A stretch of 64,000 nucleotides of DNA, from positions 1 to 64,000 of the forward strand of contig NZ_JANFOJ010000009.1 of the NCBI RefSeq assembly GCF_024385605.1, given 5' to 3'. A program made the position numbers and the translations under genes. Source of the DNA: Sporolactobacillus sp. STSJ-5 (lineage in GTDB: Bacteria; Bacillota; Bacilli; Bacillales; Sporolactobacillaceae). Positions within the stretch are counted from its first letter, which is position 1, and each line of letters opens with the position of its first letter. The notes under the pieces were generated by a model. The model saw only the letters and a list, made by a program, of their open reading frames with translations, was not told where the DNA came from and did not search any database. Positions 55,130 through 63,909 of this stretch are shown piece by piece.

Positions 55130-55164
55130 TGATCATACACATGAACGTATGATCATATGTTCAA
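55130..55164. promoter_or_regulatory. Two overlapping palindromes upstream of the zinc-ribbon gene
   Basis: TGATCATAC-N8-GTATGATCA (55130-55155) is a perfect 9-bp inverted repeat; overlapping it, TGAACGTATGATCATATGTTCA-like sequence (55142-55164) forms a second near-perfect palindrome. This suits a dimeric metal repressor of the ArsR kind. The rest of 55165-55421 shows nothing. Confidence 0.5.
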
Positions 55165-55421
55165 TTAAATTATATCTCATACAATTGATTTGTCAATTTC
55201 AATTGTATTTTTTCTTGTCAGACTAGCTTTCCATAAAAGGAAATGATCATTTTACAGGTTTATTAAAGCTTAAGAATGTGCCAGAACGGTCGCTATTGTT
55301 AGCGTTGGGCAACACTTTTTCATGTCAATTAATTTTGTATCATCATCAAAAATGGTTGCTGTAGACACACATGGGTTTGGGTTGTTAAGATGAACGGAAT
55401 GGTTGGAAAGAAGGCGCTAAC

Positions 55422-56306
55422 ATGATACAAGAAAAATACATGAACTTAAAGCGTGGAGAACGAGGAGCAATCATCAGCATTGTTGCGTATCTCTGCTTAT
55501 CAAGTTTAAAACTCTTTATCAGTTTTTCGACTGGATCACAAGCACTTAGAGCTGATGGGTTAAATAATTCAACTGACATTATTGCCTCCCTTGCTGTACT
55601 CATTGGATTGAGACTATCTCAGCGTCCAGCTGACAGCGATCATCTCTACGGTCATTGGAAAAGCGAAACCATAGCATCCATGGTCGCTTCCTTTATCATG
55701 ATGGCTGTAGGATTACAAGTGTTGCTCGACGGTATTTTATCCATGTTCCAAAGGAATGAAGAAGCACCTGATATTATTGCTGCTTGGACAGGGCTGTTTT
55801 GTGCGGCTGTAATGTTTTTTGTTTATCGATATAACAAAAATCTGGCGACAAAAACAAATAGTCTATCGGTTATGGCTGCAGCAACGGATAATCTCTCAGA
55901 CGCTTGGGTCAGCATCGGAACATCCGTTGGAATATTTGGTTCCCAGTTTAATCTTCCTTGGCTTGACATACTGACCGCTATTTCCGTAGGAATCCTTATT
56001 TGTAAGACAGCCTGGGATATTTTTAGAGAATCCTCCTATAACCTGTCTGATGGATTCGATGAAAAAAAGATTAACGCTTATCAAAAATCAATTTTGTCCG
56101 TTAATGGAGTTGAAGAAATTAGGAATATAAAAGCAAGAAATTACGGTAATAATGCAGTTGTTGATCTTGTCATTATCGTTGATCATAATTCTGCACTAAC
56201 AGATGCTCATGAAATCTCAACCCAAGTTGAGCAGGTATTGATCAAAAAATATGGGATTTATGAGGTTAATGTCCACGTCGAACCTAAACCGATTGTAACT
56301 GGATAA
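55422..56306 (+). CDS. Cation diffusion facilitator transporter
   Basis: A 294-residue CDF antiporter that exports divalent metal (Zn, Co, Fe or Mn) in exchange for protons. Six membrane helices; metal site in helix 2 (ALRADGLNNSTD) and helix 5 (AAATDNLSDAW), the signature SDHLYGHWKSE, and a C-terminal cytoplasmic domain with NVHVEPK. ATG 55422 lies 8 bases after GAAGG. Metal specificity not clear. Confidence 0.9.
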   Translation: MIQEKYMNLKRGERGAIISIVAYLCLSSLKLFISFSTGSQALRADGLNNSTDIIASLAVLIGLRLSQRPADSDHLYGHWKSETIASMVASFIMMAVGLQVLLDGILSMFQRNEEAPDIIAAWTGLFCAAVMFFVYRYNKNLATKTNSLSVMAAATDNLSDAWVSIGTSVGIFGSQFNLPWLDILTAISVGILICKTAWDIFRESSYNLSDGFDEKKINAYQKSILSVNGVEEIRNIKARNYGNNAVVDLVIIVDHNSALTDAHEISTQVEQVLIKKYGIYEVNVHVEPKPIVTG

Positions 56307-56422
56307 TTTTGAATAGGCGTCCTTATATAATTAGTCGTTTGAAAGAAGCATATACCTTTGAACCGGTTATATGGTTACTGCAGGTCGAGTCCCCAGGTTT
56401 ATGTCGCAAGACAATTTAATAA

Positions 56423-56460
56423 TGAGACAATGAAGTACGTTCCTAGACTTCATTCGTCTC
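56423..56460. other. Hairpin without T-run
   Basis: GAGACAATGAAGT / ACTTCATTCGTCTC with one bulge encloses a 10-base loop, between the CDF gene and the DUF1737 gene. No clear terminator tail; could stop transcription weakly or be a protein site. Confidence 0.4.
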
Positions 56461-56499
56461 AACATATACAATAAAAAGCAAGGGTAAGAAGGTGTTCAT

Positions 56500-56697
56500 T
56501 TGGAGAATGAGCTTAGATATCATCTAATCACAGGAAAAGATGATGCAAATTTTTGTAAGAGAATTTCTAAATTGCTTGATGAAGGTTATAAATTGTATGG
56601 ATCTCCATCAAGCACATTTGATGGAGAAGACGTAATTGTAGCCCAAGCTGTTATCTCACAGAAGCAAGTAATCTCTCAAACTGACGTTCCAATATGA
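56500..56697 (+). CDS. DUF1737 small protein
   Basis: A 65-residue protein with the DUF1737 pattern: YHLITGKDDANFCKRISKLL, EGYKLYGSPSSTFDGE and QAVI. Soluble, function unknown. TTG 56500 follows AAGAAGGTG with short spacing. It ends 64 bp before a terminator. Confidence 0.75.
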   Translation: MENELRYHLITGKDDANFCKRISKLLDEGYKLYGSPSSTFDGEDVIVAQAVISQKQVISQTDVPI

Positions 56698-56760
56698 TCC
56701 ACATTAACTAAATCACCATTTTCATCGTTAAGCGATCATTACACTGCATGAATCAAAAAA

Positions 56761-56803
56761 AGTAATCCACACGTTTGTGCTCCTGTCGTGGATTGCTTTT
56801 TTC
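56761..56803 (+). terminator. Terminator after the DUF1737 gene
   Basis: AGTAATCCAC / GTGGATTGCT with TTTTTT. The rest of 56804-56985 has no gene. Confidence 0.75.
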
Positions 56804-56988
56804 AACAGTTCTTAGCTCAGCAAGATATATTATGCTCTTATATCAATGTAAAAAGGATATTATGTTAGACATCCTTTACTGATGCGGGTTCTCAGACGCC
56901 TTGTTATAACTTTCCAGGGAATGCAGAATCAAAGCTACCCGCTTTTTTACTTTAATTCATTGTCTTGTTTCTTTTATGGTATTAAAAA

Positions 56989-57021
56989 AAGTGCCGCTAA
57001 CCCATTTCGGGCGAGGCACTT
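56989..57021 (-). terminator. Terminator of the copA-copZ operon
   Basis: Stem AAGTGCC / GGCACTT followed on the minus strand by TTTTTTTA, 9 bp after the last copZ stop. Confidence 0.78.
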
Positions 57022-57029
57022 CTTAACAA

Positions 57030-57245
57030 TTAATTCTGTCCGACAACATCGTATCCTTGTTCTTCAACTGCTTCCTTCATCTTACTGAACTGAATCCTTG
57101 CATCATCATATTCAACTGACGCTTTACCTTTTTCAAGATCCACAGAAACGTCAGATACACCATCTAATCCCTTTAAAGCATTTGTAACCGAGGCTTTACA
57201 ATGTCCGCAATGCATACCTTTTACATCAAGTGTGGTCTTTGCCAT
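57030..57245 (-). CDS. copZ: Copper chaperone CopZ
   Basis: A 71-residue HMA-fold chaperone with the copper motif GMHCGHC (Cys 13 and 16), carrying Cu(I) to CopA or to a CsoR/CopY-type repressor. Third gene of the copA unit and tandem duplicate of the gene just upstream, with which it shares its C-terminal KMKEAVEEQGYDVVGQ. Confidence 0.95.
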   Translation of the reverse strand: MAKTTLDVKGMHCGHCKASVTNALKGLDGVSDVSVDLEKGKASVEYDDARIQFSKMKEAVEEQGYDVVGQN

Positions 57246-57309
57246 CGTTTCAATCTCCTTTTTTATACTGAAAATTTTTTATTTAAAGATGAATGGACAG
57301 ATTTAAACG

Positions 57310-57525
57310 TCAGTGCTGTCCAACAACATCGTATCCTTGTTCTTCGACAGCTTCTTTCATTTTGTCGTATTGTACTTTCGTTTCATCATAGTCGACAGCA
57401 GCTTCACCAGTTTTAAGATCAACAGAGACAGCAGATACCCCATCAAGACCCTTCAGTGTTTGAGTCACCAGATTCTTGCAGTGGTCTCCCATCATACCCT
57501 TAACATCAAGCTTTGTTTTTGCCAT
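57310..57525 (-). CDS. CopZ paralog with altered metal motif
   Basis: A 71-residue HMA-fold protein clearly duplicated with the neighbouring copZ, but the metal loop reads GMMGDHC: the first Cys is replaced and only one thiol is left. The rest of the domain (GLDGVSAVSVDL, EEQGYDVVGQH) is intact and the frame is clean. It probably cannot bind Cu(I) in the normal two-thiol way; a His-Cys or shared-dimer site, or a decoy role, is possible. Confidence 0.88.
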   Translation of the reverse strand: MAKTKLDVKGMMGDHCKNLVTQTLKGLDGVSAVSVDLKTGEAAVDYDETKVQYDKMKEAVEEQGYDVVGQH

Positions 57526-57592
57526 AAGTCGTCAATCTCCTTTTCATCTTTTTTGATGCTCTACAGCTTCTCAGTCAAAAAACCTTTCAATT

Positions 57593-59992
57593 TCAGACTT
57601 TGACCCGTTTCAGACGTAAACTGTTCGTCACGACGGATACGGAACTAAAGGCCATGGCAGCGCCGGCTACCCAAGGCGCAAGCAGGCCGAGTGCGGCCAC
57701 TGGAATGCCAACCGTATTATAGAACAGTGCCCAGAACAAGTTCTGACGAATGTTCCGCATCGTTTTCCGACTCAAATCAATCGCTTTTGGAATATGAAGC
57801 AGATCGCCACCGACCAATGTGATATCAGCTGCCTCAATTGCCACGTCTGTTCCAGTGCCAATTGCCATGCCGATATCTGCTGTAGCCAATGCCGGAGCGT
57901 CATTTATTCCATCACCAACCATGGCTACCTTCAGTCCCTTTTCTTGAAGAATTTTCACTTTAGCTGCTTTTTCCTCGGGAAGGACCTCGGAAAACACATG
58001 GTCAATGCCTGCCTGTCTGGCAATCGCCTGAGCCGTCCGCTCATTATCGCCCGTAATCATATACACCGAAAGACCACGTGTCTTTAATTCTTCAATGGCT
58101 TGCTTCGAAGATTTCTTGATCGTGTCTGCAACGGCAATGATCCCCTGAAGTTTGCCATCGTAGGCAACAAACATTGCCGTTTTCCCTTCAGATTCAAGCT
58201 TCTTCATCCGTTCCTCAGTCTCAGAATAAGAAATGTCTCCCTCTTTCATCAGCCGCCGTGTGCCGATTGCTATTTCCTTCCCGGAAACAGTTGCTTTAAT
58301 ACCATAACCGGCAAGAGCTTTGAACTGATCCGGTGATGGGAGATCCGGGCTGCTTTGCTTTCCATAGGTAACAATCGCCTGCGCCAGCGGATGTTCACTG
58401 GCTGATTCTGCTGAAGCAGCAAGCGTTAAGAGTTCTTCTTTTGCTGCGCCATTCAGTGCAATAATGTCAGTAACTTCAGGTTTACCATTAGTAATTGTCC
58501 CCGTCTTATCGAACAGAATAGCCTGCAGACTTTGGGTTGTTTCGAGATATTCACCTCCTTTAAAAAGAATGCCGTTCTCAGCCCCCTTGCCGGTTCCAAC
58601 CATGATGGATGTCGGCGTTGCCAAGCCTAAAGCGCAAGGGCAGGCAATCACAAGGACACTAATAGCCGCAATCAGTGCTGGGGCAAACTGACCGGGAGTG
58701 ACAAACAGAATCCAGACAAGAAATGCCAGCACCGAAATACCGATCACAATCGGGACAAAGATACCCGAGATACTGTCAGCGAGCCGCTGGATCGGTGCTT
58801 TTGATCCCTGGGCTTCCTCAACAATCTTGACAATCCCGGCAAGTGCCGTATCTTTCCCTACTTTTTCAGCCTTCATGGTCAGCGTTCCATTTGCATTCAC
58901 CGTTGCGCCGATTACTTTGTCATCTTTTCCTTTTTCGACAGGGATGGATTCACCAGTAATCATTGATTCGTCAACAGAAGAACGGCCGTTGACAACGATA
59001 CCATCTACAGGTATTTTTTCTCCAGGTTTGACACGTAACAAATCACCGACAGCAACCTGATCGATCGGTACTTTTCGTTCCTTCCCGTCCTCAATGATTG
59101 TCGCCTCTTTGGCCTGCAGTCCCATCAGTTCAGTAATCGCCGCAGTCGTCCGCCTTTTTGCACGTGATTCAAAATATTTACCCAACAGGACAAGCGTAAT
59201 TAAAATCGCACTCGTTTCAAAATACAGCTCAGGACTGGTGAGTCCGCCAAACTGATAACGGAGTGTCTCGAACGCGCTATAAAAGTAAGCAGCACTCGTA
59301 CCCAGTGCAACCAGAACATCCATATTGGCACTCTTATTTAATAGAGCCTTTGTACCACTGATATAAAACTGGCCGCCAATGTAGAACTGCACAATACCAG
59401 CCAAGATGAGCTGGAACCATGGATTCATCAGCAACTGAGGGATCGGTAGGCCTGTGTTAAAGGGCAAGTGTGCAATCATGGTGTAAAGCAACGGCAGCGA
59501 AAGAACAGCGGACAAGACCAGTTTCTGCAGCTTTCTTTTAAGTTCCTTCTCTTTTTCGTCCGTCGCCTGTTCTTGTTTCGGGACAGCCTTGTAACCGAGT
59601 TTCTTGACTTGATCATAAATCGCAGTAGGTTCGGTGATCCCGGGCTGAAAGATCACAGTTCCAGACTCAGTCGCTAGATTAACCTGGGCTGATACTACAC
59701 CTGCCATACGGCTCAATCCCTTTTCAATACGCGCGGCACAAGAGGCACAGGTCATACCAAGAATATCCGTATCCAACCTTTGCGTTCGCACGCCGTAACC
59801 CAGCTTTTCAATCTTTTGTACAATGTCCGTGGGTTTTGCTTTTTCCTCATGGATGGTCACCTTCGCTTTTTCCAATGCGAGGTTGACATTCGCTTCGACG
59901 CCATCCATCTTATTGAGCGATTTTTCAATCCTTGTCGAGCAGGAAGCACAGGTCATCCCTGTAATCCCAATCTGCATTGCCTTTGAACTCAT
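57593..59992 (-). CDS. copA: Copper-exporting P1B-ATPase CopA
   Basis: A 799-residue pump with two N-terminal HMA domains (GMTCASC at about 12-18 and again near 80), eight helices, CPC in [25 protein letters not shown] and [10 protein letters not shown], and the copper-type helix 7-8 residues ([16 protein letters not shown]). Exports Cu(I). Several ATGs are possible; 59992 lies 9 bases after AAGGGG. Operon with two CopZ genes. Two promoter designs lie upstream: a CsoR-type one and a phased-repeat one. Confidence 0.95.
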   Translation of the reverse strand: MSSKAMQIGITGMTCASCSTRIEKSLNKMDGVEANVNLALEKAKVTIHEEKAKPTDIVQKIEKLGYGVRTQRLDTDILGMTCASCAARIEKGLSRMAGVVSAQVNLATESGTVIFQPGITEPTAIYDQVKKLGYKAVPKQEQATDEKEKELKRKLQKLVLSAVLSLPLLYTMIAHLPFNTGLPIPQLLMNPWFQLILAGIVQFYIGGQFYISGTKALLNKSANMDVLVALGTSAAYFYSAFETLRYQFGGLTSPELYFETSAILITLVLLGKYFESRAKRRTTAAITELMGLQAKEATIIEDGKERKVPIDQVAVGDLLRVKPGEKIPVDGIVVNGRSSVDESMITGESIPVEKGKDDKVIGATVNANGTLTMKAEKVGKDTALAGIVKIVEEAQGSKAPIQRLADSISGIFVPIVIGISVLAFLVWILFVTPGQFAPALIAAISVLVIACPCALGLATPTSIMVGTGKGAENGILFKGGEYLETTQSLQAILFDKTGTITNGKPEVTDIIALNGAAKEELLTLAASAESASEHPLAQAIVTYGKQSSPDLPSPDQFKALAGYGIKATVSGKEIAIGTRRLMKEGDISYSETEERMKKLESEGKTAMFVAYDGKLQGIIAVADTIKKSSKQAIEELKTRGLSVYMITGDNERTAQAIARQAGIDHVFSEVLPEEKAAKVKILQEKGLKVAMVGDGINDAPALATADIGMAIGTGTDVAIEAADITLVGGDLLHIPKAIDLSRKTMRNIRQNLFWALFYNTVGIPVAALGLLAPWVAGAAMAFSSVSVVTNSLRLKRVKV

Positions 59993-60112
59993 CCATTTCA
60001 TCCCCTTATATCCGTTCATCCAGAAGTCAATGTGAACCCCCAGAATAAATGATTTGTATTTATTCCAACTAAAGATTCAGGTTAGCAGCTCCTGCCATCT
60101 TCTTTCAGCTTT

Positions 60113-60141
60113 ATTATACCCATGGGGGGTATACGTGTCAA
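60113..60141 (-). promoter_or_regulatory. copA promoter with CsoR-type operator
   Basis: Ideal promoter TTGACA (60141-60136), 17-bp spacer, TATAAT (60118-60113). Palindrome TATACCC-ATGGG-GGGTATA (60115-60133) covers spacer and -10, matching the CsoR consensus. No csoR gene is in the window. Confidence 0.9.
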
Positions 60142-60225
60142 ATGATAAATTGAGCGATCTGTTATACCTAGTCGTGGGGCTTTTCGTAATTAAATGAAGG
60201 CACTGCTTATCCCTTGGTCTCATTT

Positions 60226-60262
60226 ATTCTAATAAACAGATGTGTAGTTTTTGTTAGGATAT
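60226..60262 (-). promoter_or_regulatory. Distal phased-repeat promoter of copA
   Basis: Coding strand: ATATCCTAACA, AAAACTACACA in 11-bp phase (60262-60241); 9-bp gap; -10 TAGAAT (60231-60226). The repeats are weaker than elsewhere, but the geometry is exact. Confidence 0.55.
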
Positions 60263-60471
60263 GAAAAATATCATATCTTTTTTGAAATCATTTGCGAACA
60301 AGCACGAATAGAAATGGAAAATCAGAGAAACATCAGGTTTCCTTATTCCCTCAGTTCTAAGGAATGATACGATCTCTGCCTTTTATATTTAACATTTAAT
60401 AGCTATAGATTTCTTGATCATTACGATCTCTAGATACATTGATTTAAACTTTATTTTTATTGAGTATTTAT

Positions 60472-60508
60472 AAATCTTCACAGTTTCTCCACATTTGTTC
60501 GATACACT
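60472..60508 (+). promoter_or_regulatory. Phased-repeat promoter of the multicopper oxidase
   Basis: Coding strand (plus): AAATCTTCACA, GTTTCTCCACA in 11-bp phase (60472-60493); 9-bp gap; -10 TACACT (60503-60508). The only site of the set serving a plus-strand gene, and its orientation flips with the gene. Confidence 0.6.
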
Positions 60509-60537
60509 TGTGGAAACGAGATAAGGAGAGTGTACCC

Positions 60538-62208
60538 ATGAAAAAGTTTCTTTTCGTCGCACTGGCAATTTTCACACTACTCATCATTACTGCGTGCTCT
60601 GCGACTACAGAAAATAGCAACAAAACAGCCAACAAGCAGGCTGCGAGCAGCGAATCAGCTGCTTCAGAATCACCCAAAATATTGAGAGGGCCAAATATTA
60701 CGCTTGTTGCCGAAAAAGGGACACAAAAATTGAGCAACGGCGTTACTGTCCCAGTTTGGACGTTTAACGGATCAGCACCCGGACCGGAAATTCATGTACA
60801 AAAAGGCCAGAAAGTGCGTGTCACCTTAAAGAATGAGCTTTCTGCACCCGTTTCGATTCACTGGCACGGTTATCCAGTTCCTAATAAAATGGATGGTATC
60901 CCAGGTGTCACACAAAACGCGGTAGCCCCAGGAAAGAGCTTCACTTATGAGTTCGTTGCTGACAAAGCAGGCACTTATTGGTATCACTCTCACCAGGATT
61001 CAGTGAATCAGGTGGACCGAGGGTTATATGGAGCCTTCATTGTTGAAGATCCTAAAGAAAAATATGATAAGGATTACACCCTAATGCTGGACGAATGGAT
61101 GACCGATAAAAATCAGATCAACAGTCAGATTAAAGCGATGACACCTGCGGGTCAAAGCAATAAAAACAACGGAGATTCCGGAATGGGCAGCATGCCCGGC
61201 ATGGATATGGGCGGTTCAGATCAAGGCAGCTCAAATAGTGGTGGCAGTAGTGGAATGAATATGGATAATATGGACAACAGCAGTTCAGATAGCGGAAACA
61301 GCAACGGCATGAATATGCCCGGGAATATGATGGCCGATAATATGAGCATGTACGACTTGTACACGATTAATGGAAAAAGCGGCAGTCTGGTTAAACCTCT
61401 GACGGTCAAGAAAGGGGATAATGTTCGGCTGCGTTTCATTAATGCCGGCTACCTCCCGCATAACATTCATATCCATGGTCACAACATTAAAGTAATTGCA
61501 ACTGATGGTCAACCTATAAACAATCCGCTGGCCGTTAAAAACCAGGTCATTTCCATCGCACCAGGTGAACGATATGATGTAGCCTTTACTGCGGACAATC
61601 CGGGAAAATGGTATATCGAAGATCATGGAACAGCAAAGGGTACGAACGGGATGAAGGCCTTAATTGACTATGAAGGTAGCAAGGCTACAACCGATCAACC
61701 TAATGCAAGCACACAATTGCCGGCTATAAACTTTGCTGACTACGGGTCTAAAACAAAACCTGAGTTTACGCTGAATCAAAAATACGACGTCACCTATACC
61801 ATGAACCTTAATGCAGGTATGAACAATAATGGGATGATCTATACGATCAATGGGAAAACCTTCCCAAATACAGATCCGATTAAGGTTAAAACGGGTGATC
61901 GCGTGAAGGTCAAGCTGGTCAATCGTGATCATATGAATAACCATCCAATGCATCTCCATGGCCACTTTTTCCAGGTTTTGAGCAAAAATGGCAAACCGGT
62001 CAGCGGTTCCCCCATTTACAAAGATACGTTGAATGTAAAACCGGGTGAAACTTATGAGGTTGCCTTCCTGGCCGATAATCCGGGTAACTGGCTGTTTCAC
62101 TGCCACGATCTGCATCACGCGAACGCAGGGATGATAACCGAGGTCCAGTATACAGATTTCCATTCAAGTTATGTTCCAAGTTCTTCGAGTAACAATAAAC
62201 CAGAGTAA
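60538..62208 (+). CDS. Multicopper oxidase lipoprotein
   Basis: A 556-residue exported laccase-like enzyme, probably a Cu(I) oxidase. Lipobox LLIITACSAT (Cys near 20). Copper sites: HWHG, YWYHSHQD, HPMHLHGHFF and HCHDLHHANAGM, covering T1, T2 and T3 centres. A Met/Gly/Ser/Asp-rich insert (about residues 215-265, GSMPGMDMGG, GMNMDNMDN, GMNMPGNMM) is the kind that binds Cu(I), as in CueO. ATG 60538 lies 9 bases after AAGGAG; the frame to 60460 has no site. Confidence 0.94.
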   Translation: MKKFLFVALAIFTLLIITACSATTENSNKTANKQAASSESAASESPKILRGPNITLVAEKGTQKLSNGVTVPVWTFNGSAPGPEIHVQKGQKVRVTLKNELSAPVSIHWHGYPVPNKMDGIPGVTQNAVAPGKSFTYEFVADKAGTYWYHSHQDSVNQVDRGLYGAFIVEDPKEKYDKDYTLMLDEWMTDKNQINSQIKAMTPAGQSNKNNGDSGMGSMPGMDMGGSDQGSSNSGGSSGMNMDNMDNSSSDSGNSNGMNMPGNMMADNMSMYDLYTINGKSGSLVKPLTVKKGDNVRLRFINAGYLPHNIHIHGHNIKVIATDGQPINNPLAVKNQVISIAPGERYDVAFTADNPGKWYIEDHGTAKGTNGMKALIDYEGSKATTDQPNASTQLPAINFADYGSKTKPEFTLNQKYDVTYTMNLNAGMNNNGMIYTINGKTFPNTDPIKVKTGDRVKVKLVNRDHMNNHPMHLHGHFFQVLSKNGKPVSGSPIYKDTLNVKPGETYEVAFLADNPGNWLFHCHDLHHANAGMITEVQYTDFHSSYVPSSSSNNKPE

Positions 62209-62268
62209 GTATTCTTAAAATAGAGGCTAAACGATCATGTTACAATAGTCTCAGAGGTGGTGGTAGAT

Positions 62269-62508
62269 ATGATGGGATGGAATGGTGGTATGATGAATGG
62301 TTTTGGTTTAGGTATGGGTTTTATCGGATGGCTTGTGCAACTATCACTGTTTATTGCCGTGATCTATCTAGTAGTTACCCTAATTAAAAAATTGAATCAC
62401 CATTCAGACACCAATAAACAAGGGTACGTGATTTTAAAAGAACGATTTGCCCAAGGTGAAATCACAGAGGATGAATACAAAAAAATGAAAAAGATTTTGG
62501 ATGACTGA
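62269..62508 (+). CDS. SHOCT-domain small membrane protein
   Basis: A 79-residue protein: Met/Gly-rich N terminus (MMGWNGGMMNGFG), one membrane helix (about 17-40), and a C-terminal SHOCT domain (ILKERFAQGEITEDEYKKMKKIL). ATG 62269 lies 8 bases after AGAGGTGG. Sixty bases after the multicopper oxidase and probably cotranscribed; SHOCT proteins often accompany copper genes. Confidence 0.82.
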   Translation: MMGWNGGMMNGFGLGMGFIGWLVQLSLFIAVIYLVVTLIKKLNHHSDTNKQGYVILKERFAQGEITEDEYKKMKKILDD

Positions 62509-62682
62509 ACATGTGATAGGTCTTAAATAAGTGTAAGGGGGAAAGTCAATATGACTTTCCCCCTCACTTTATTGCATGAGTAGCTACTAATTCATAGAAA
62601 AATTAAAATCTGCAAAATGAGCATCGGTATACCTTGAATAAAAGGAGAGGAAAGAACGAATAATGATCAAAATATAGATGAA

Positions 62683-63249
62683 TTATCGAGATATCAATTC
62701 ATCTTCAGTCACCCATTTATGGTTTTTTATCACTTTTCCAGTCTTAGTATCGGTATAATTGACCATATAAATATTCGTTTGCTTAGCACTGTCAATTGTT
62801 GCTTCTGCGCCCATCATCCCTGGCATATGGCTGGCATTTAGCTTAACCTTTGTCCCCGTTTTGAGAAGTCCTTTGTTGTGAGTCTGTAACTCTTGCTGGA
62901 TAACCCACTTATGATTTCTAACCACCTTCCCACCATTAGTTGGATGATAAGTAACAGTATACACATTAGTAGTATAAACTCCGGCAACCGTTCCTTTAGC
63001 ATTCATCATACCGGACATATGATCTGTTTTCAGCGTCACTTTACTCCCCTTTTTAAATTCAGGATTCATTGTTGCCACAAGGCCCTGTGGAACATCGCGA
63101 TCCGACATAGCGTGCTGATCATGATCTCTATTCATATCATGGCTCATGGAGCTTGAACTGTCATTTGTTCCCTGGTTTGTGCTACACCCAGTTAACGCTA
63201 CAACAAGAACTAATAAAAAAAAGGATACGCAAAATTTTTTTATTGCCAA
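62683..63249 (-). CDS. YdhK/DUF1541 lipoprotein
   Basis: A 188-residue lipoprotein: lipobox VVALTGCSTN (Cys near 22), a His/Met/Asp-rich linker (MSHDMNRDHDQHAM), then two DUF1541 repeats, each with a DHMSGMMNAKGTV / SHMPGMMGAEATI metal-like motif and a VRNHKWV / IKNHKWV end. TTG 63249 follows AGGAGTG. Commonly found with copper resistance genes; probably binds copper outside the membrane. Convergent to the SHOCT gene. Confidence 0.86.
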   Translation of the reverse strand: MAIKKFCVSFFLLVLVVALTGCSTNQGTNDSSSSMSHDMNRDHDQHAMSDRDVPQGLVATMNPEFKKGSKVTLKTDHMSGMMNAKGTVAGVYTTNVYTVTYHPTNGGKVVRNHKWVIQQELQTHNKGLLKTGTKVKLNASHMPGMMGAEATIDSAKQTNIYMVNYTDTKTGKVIKNHKWVTEDELISR

Positions 63250-63416
63250 AGCTGATCACTCCTGACACAATAAAAATTAATCACATCAGGTAATATACCC
63301 TATAAGATGAAAATAAATCGTATGCCCTGTCAGATTTGGGAACTGCGATGTCCCCCCTTCCAGGGCTTGTACTTACGTTATAATAAGGTTATTGAGTTCC
63401 TACGGAGGTATGCCAG

Positions 63417-63686
63417 TTGGCTAGTAAAGAGCAGATAAAATCATTGAGGGATACAAATACATACGAGATGCGGAATCAGTTTATCAATGATGAACGCCTT
63501 AAAGCATTTCGTACCATAAAAAAAGCATTACTAAGGTGGTTACTGAAATTGAAAACAGTACCTTTGGCAATGATTTTAAGAGATACTTTAGTCCACCTAA
63601 TAAAAGAAAAAAAGCCCGAAAGAAAAATGCATTCTCTCGTTTCCCCTCATATTTTTCCTGTCAAGACAAAAAGACAGCCCGAATAA
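63417..63686 (+). CDS. Hypothetical protein, possible frameshift at A7 run
   Basis: TTG 63417 follows CGGAGG at 8 bases and opens an 89-residue frame (ASKEQIKSLRDTNTYEMRNQ, then NDERLKAFRTIKK). From about 63530 a different frame looks more protein-like (VVTEIENSTFGNDFKRYFSP and on to about 63716), reachable by one extra A in the run of seven A at about 63519-63525. Not recognised. Real start, uncertain end. Confidence 0.45.
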   Translation: MASKEQIKSLRDTNTYEMRNQFINDERLKAFRTIKKALLRWLLKLKTVPLAMILRDTLVHLIKEKKPERKMHSLVSPHIFPVKTKRQPE

Positions 63687-63909
63687 ACTCTTCTTTTATA
63701 ATGCTACGAAGTTGAACCATTAAGACTGTATGAGAATATTTCACCGAGTCCTGAAAAAACCTACTGGCAGCCGGTGGGTTAATATTAGGCACTTATTGAA
63801 AAAAGTAATCAAGAAGCTAAACTTCTTTTTTTCATCCAATACTTCTACTGATATTTTTAGCTTTTCTGAGATAAATGGCTTAACTTCTTTGAACTAACCG
63901 AAATATTTT

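Noticed and set aside
56380-56412. tRNA-like T-arm (GCAGGTCGAGTCCCC) suggesting a tRNA remnant or attachment site
   Set aside because: No acceptor, D or anticodon arm nearby, and no matching repeat elsewhere in the window.
61660-62163. 167-codon open frame antisense to the multicopper oxidase
   Set aside because: Lies fully under the oxidase copper-site region; no start signal. Shadow frame.
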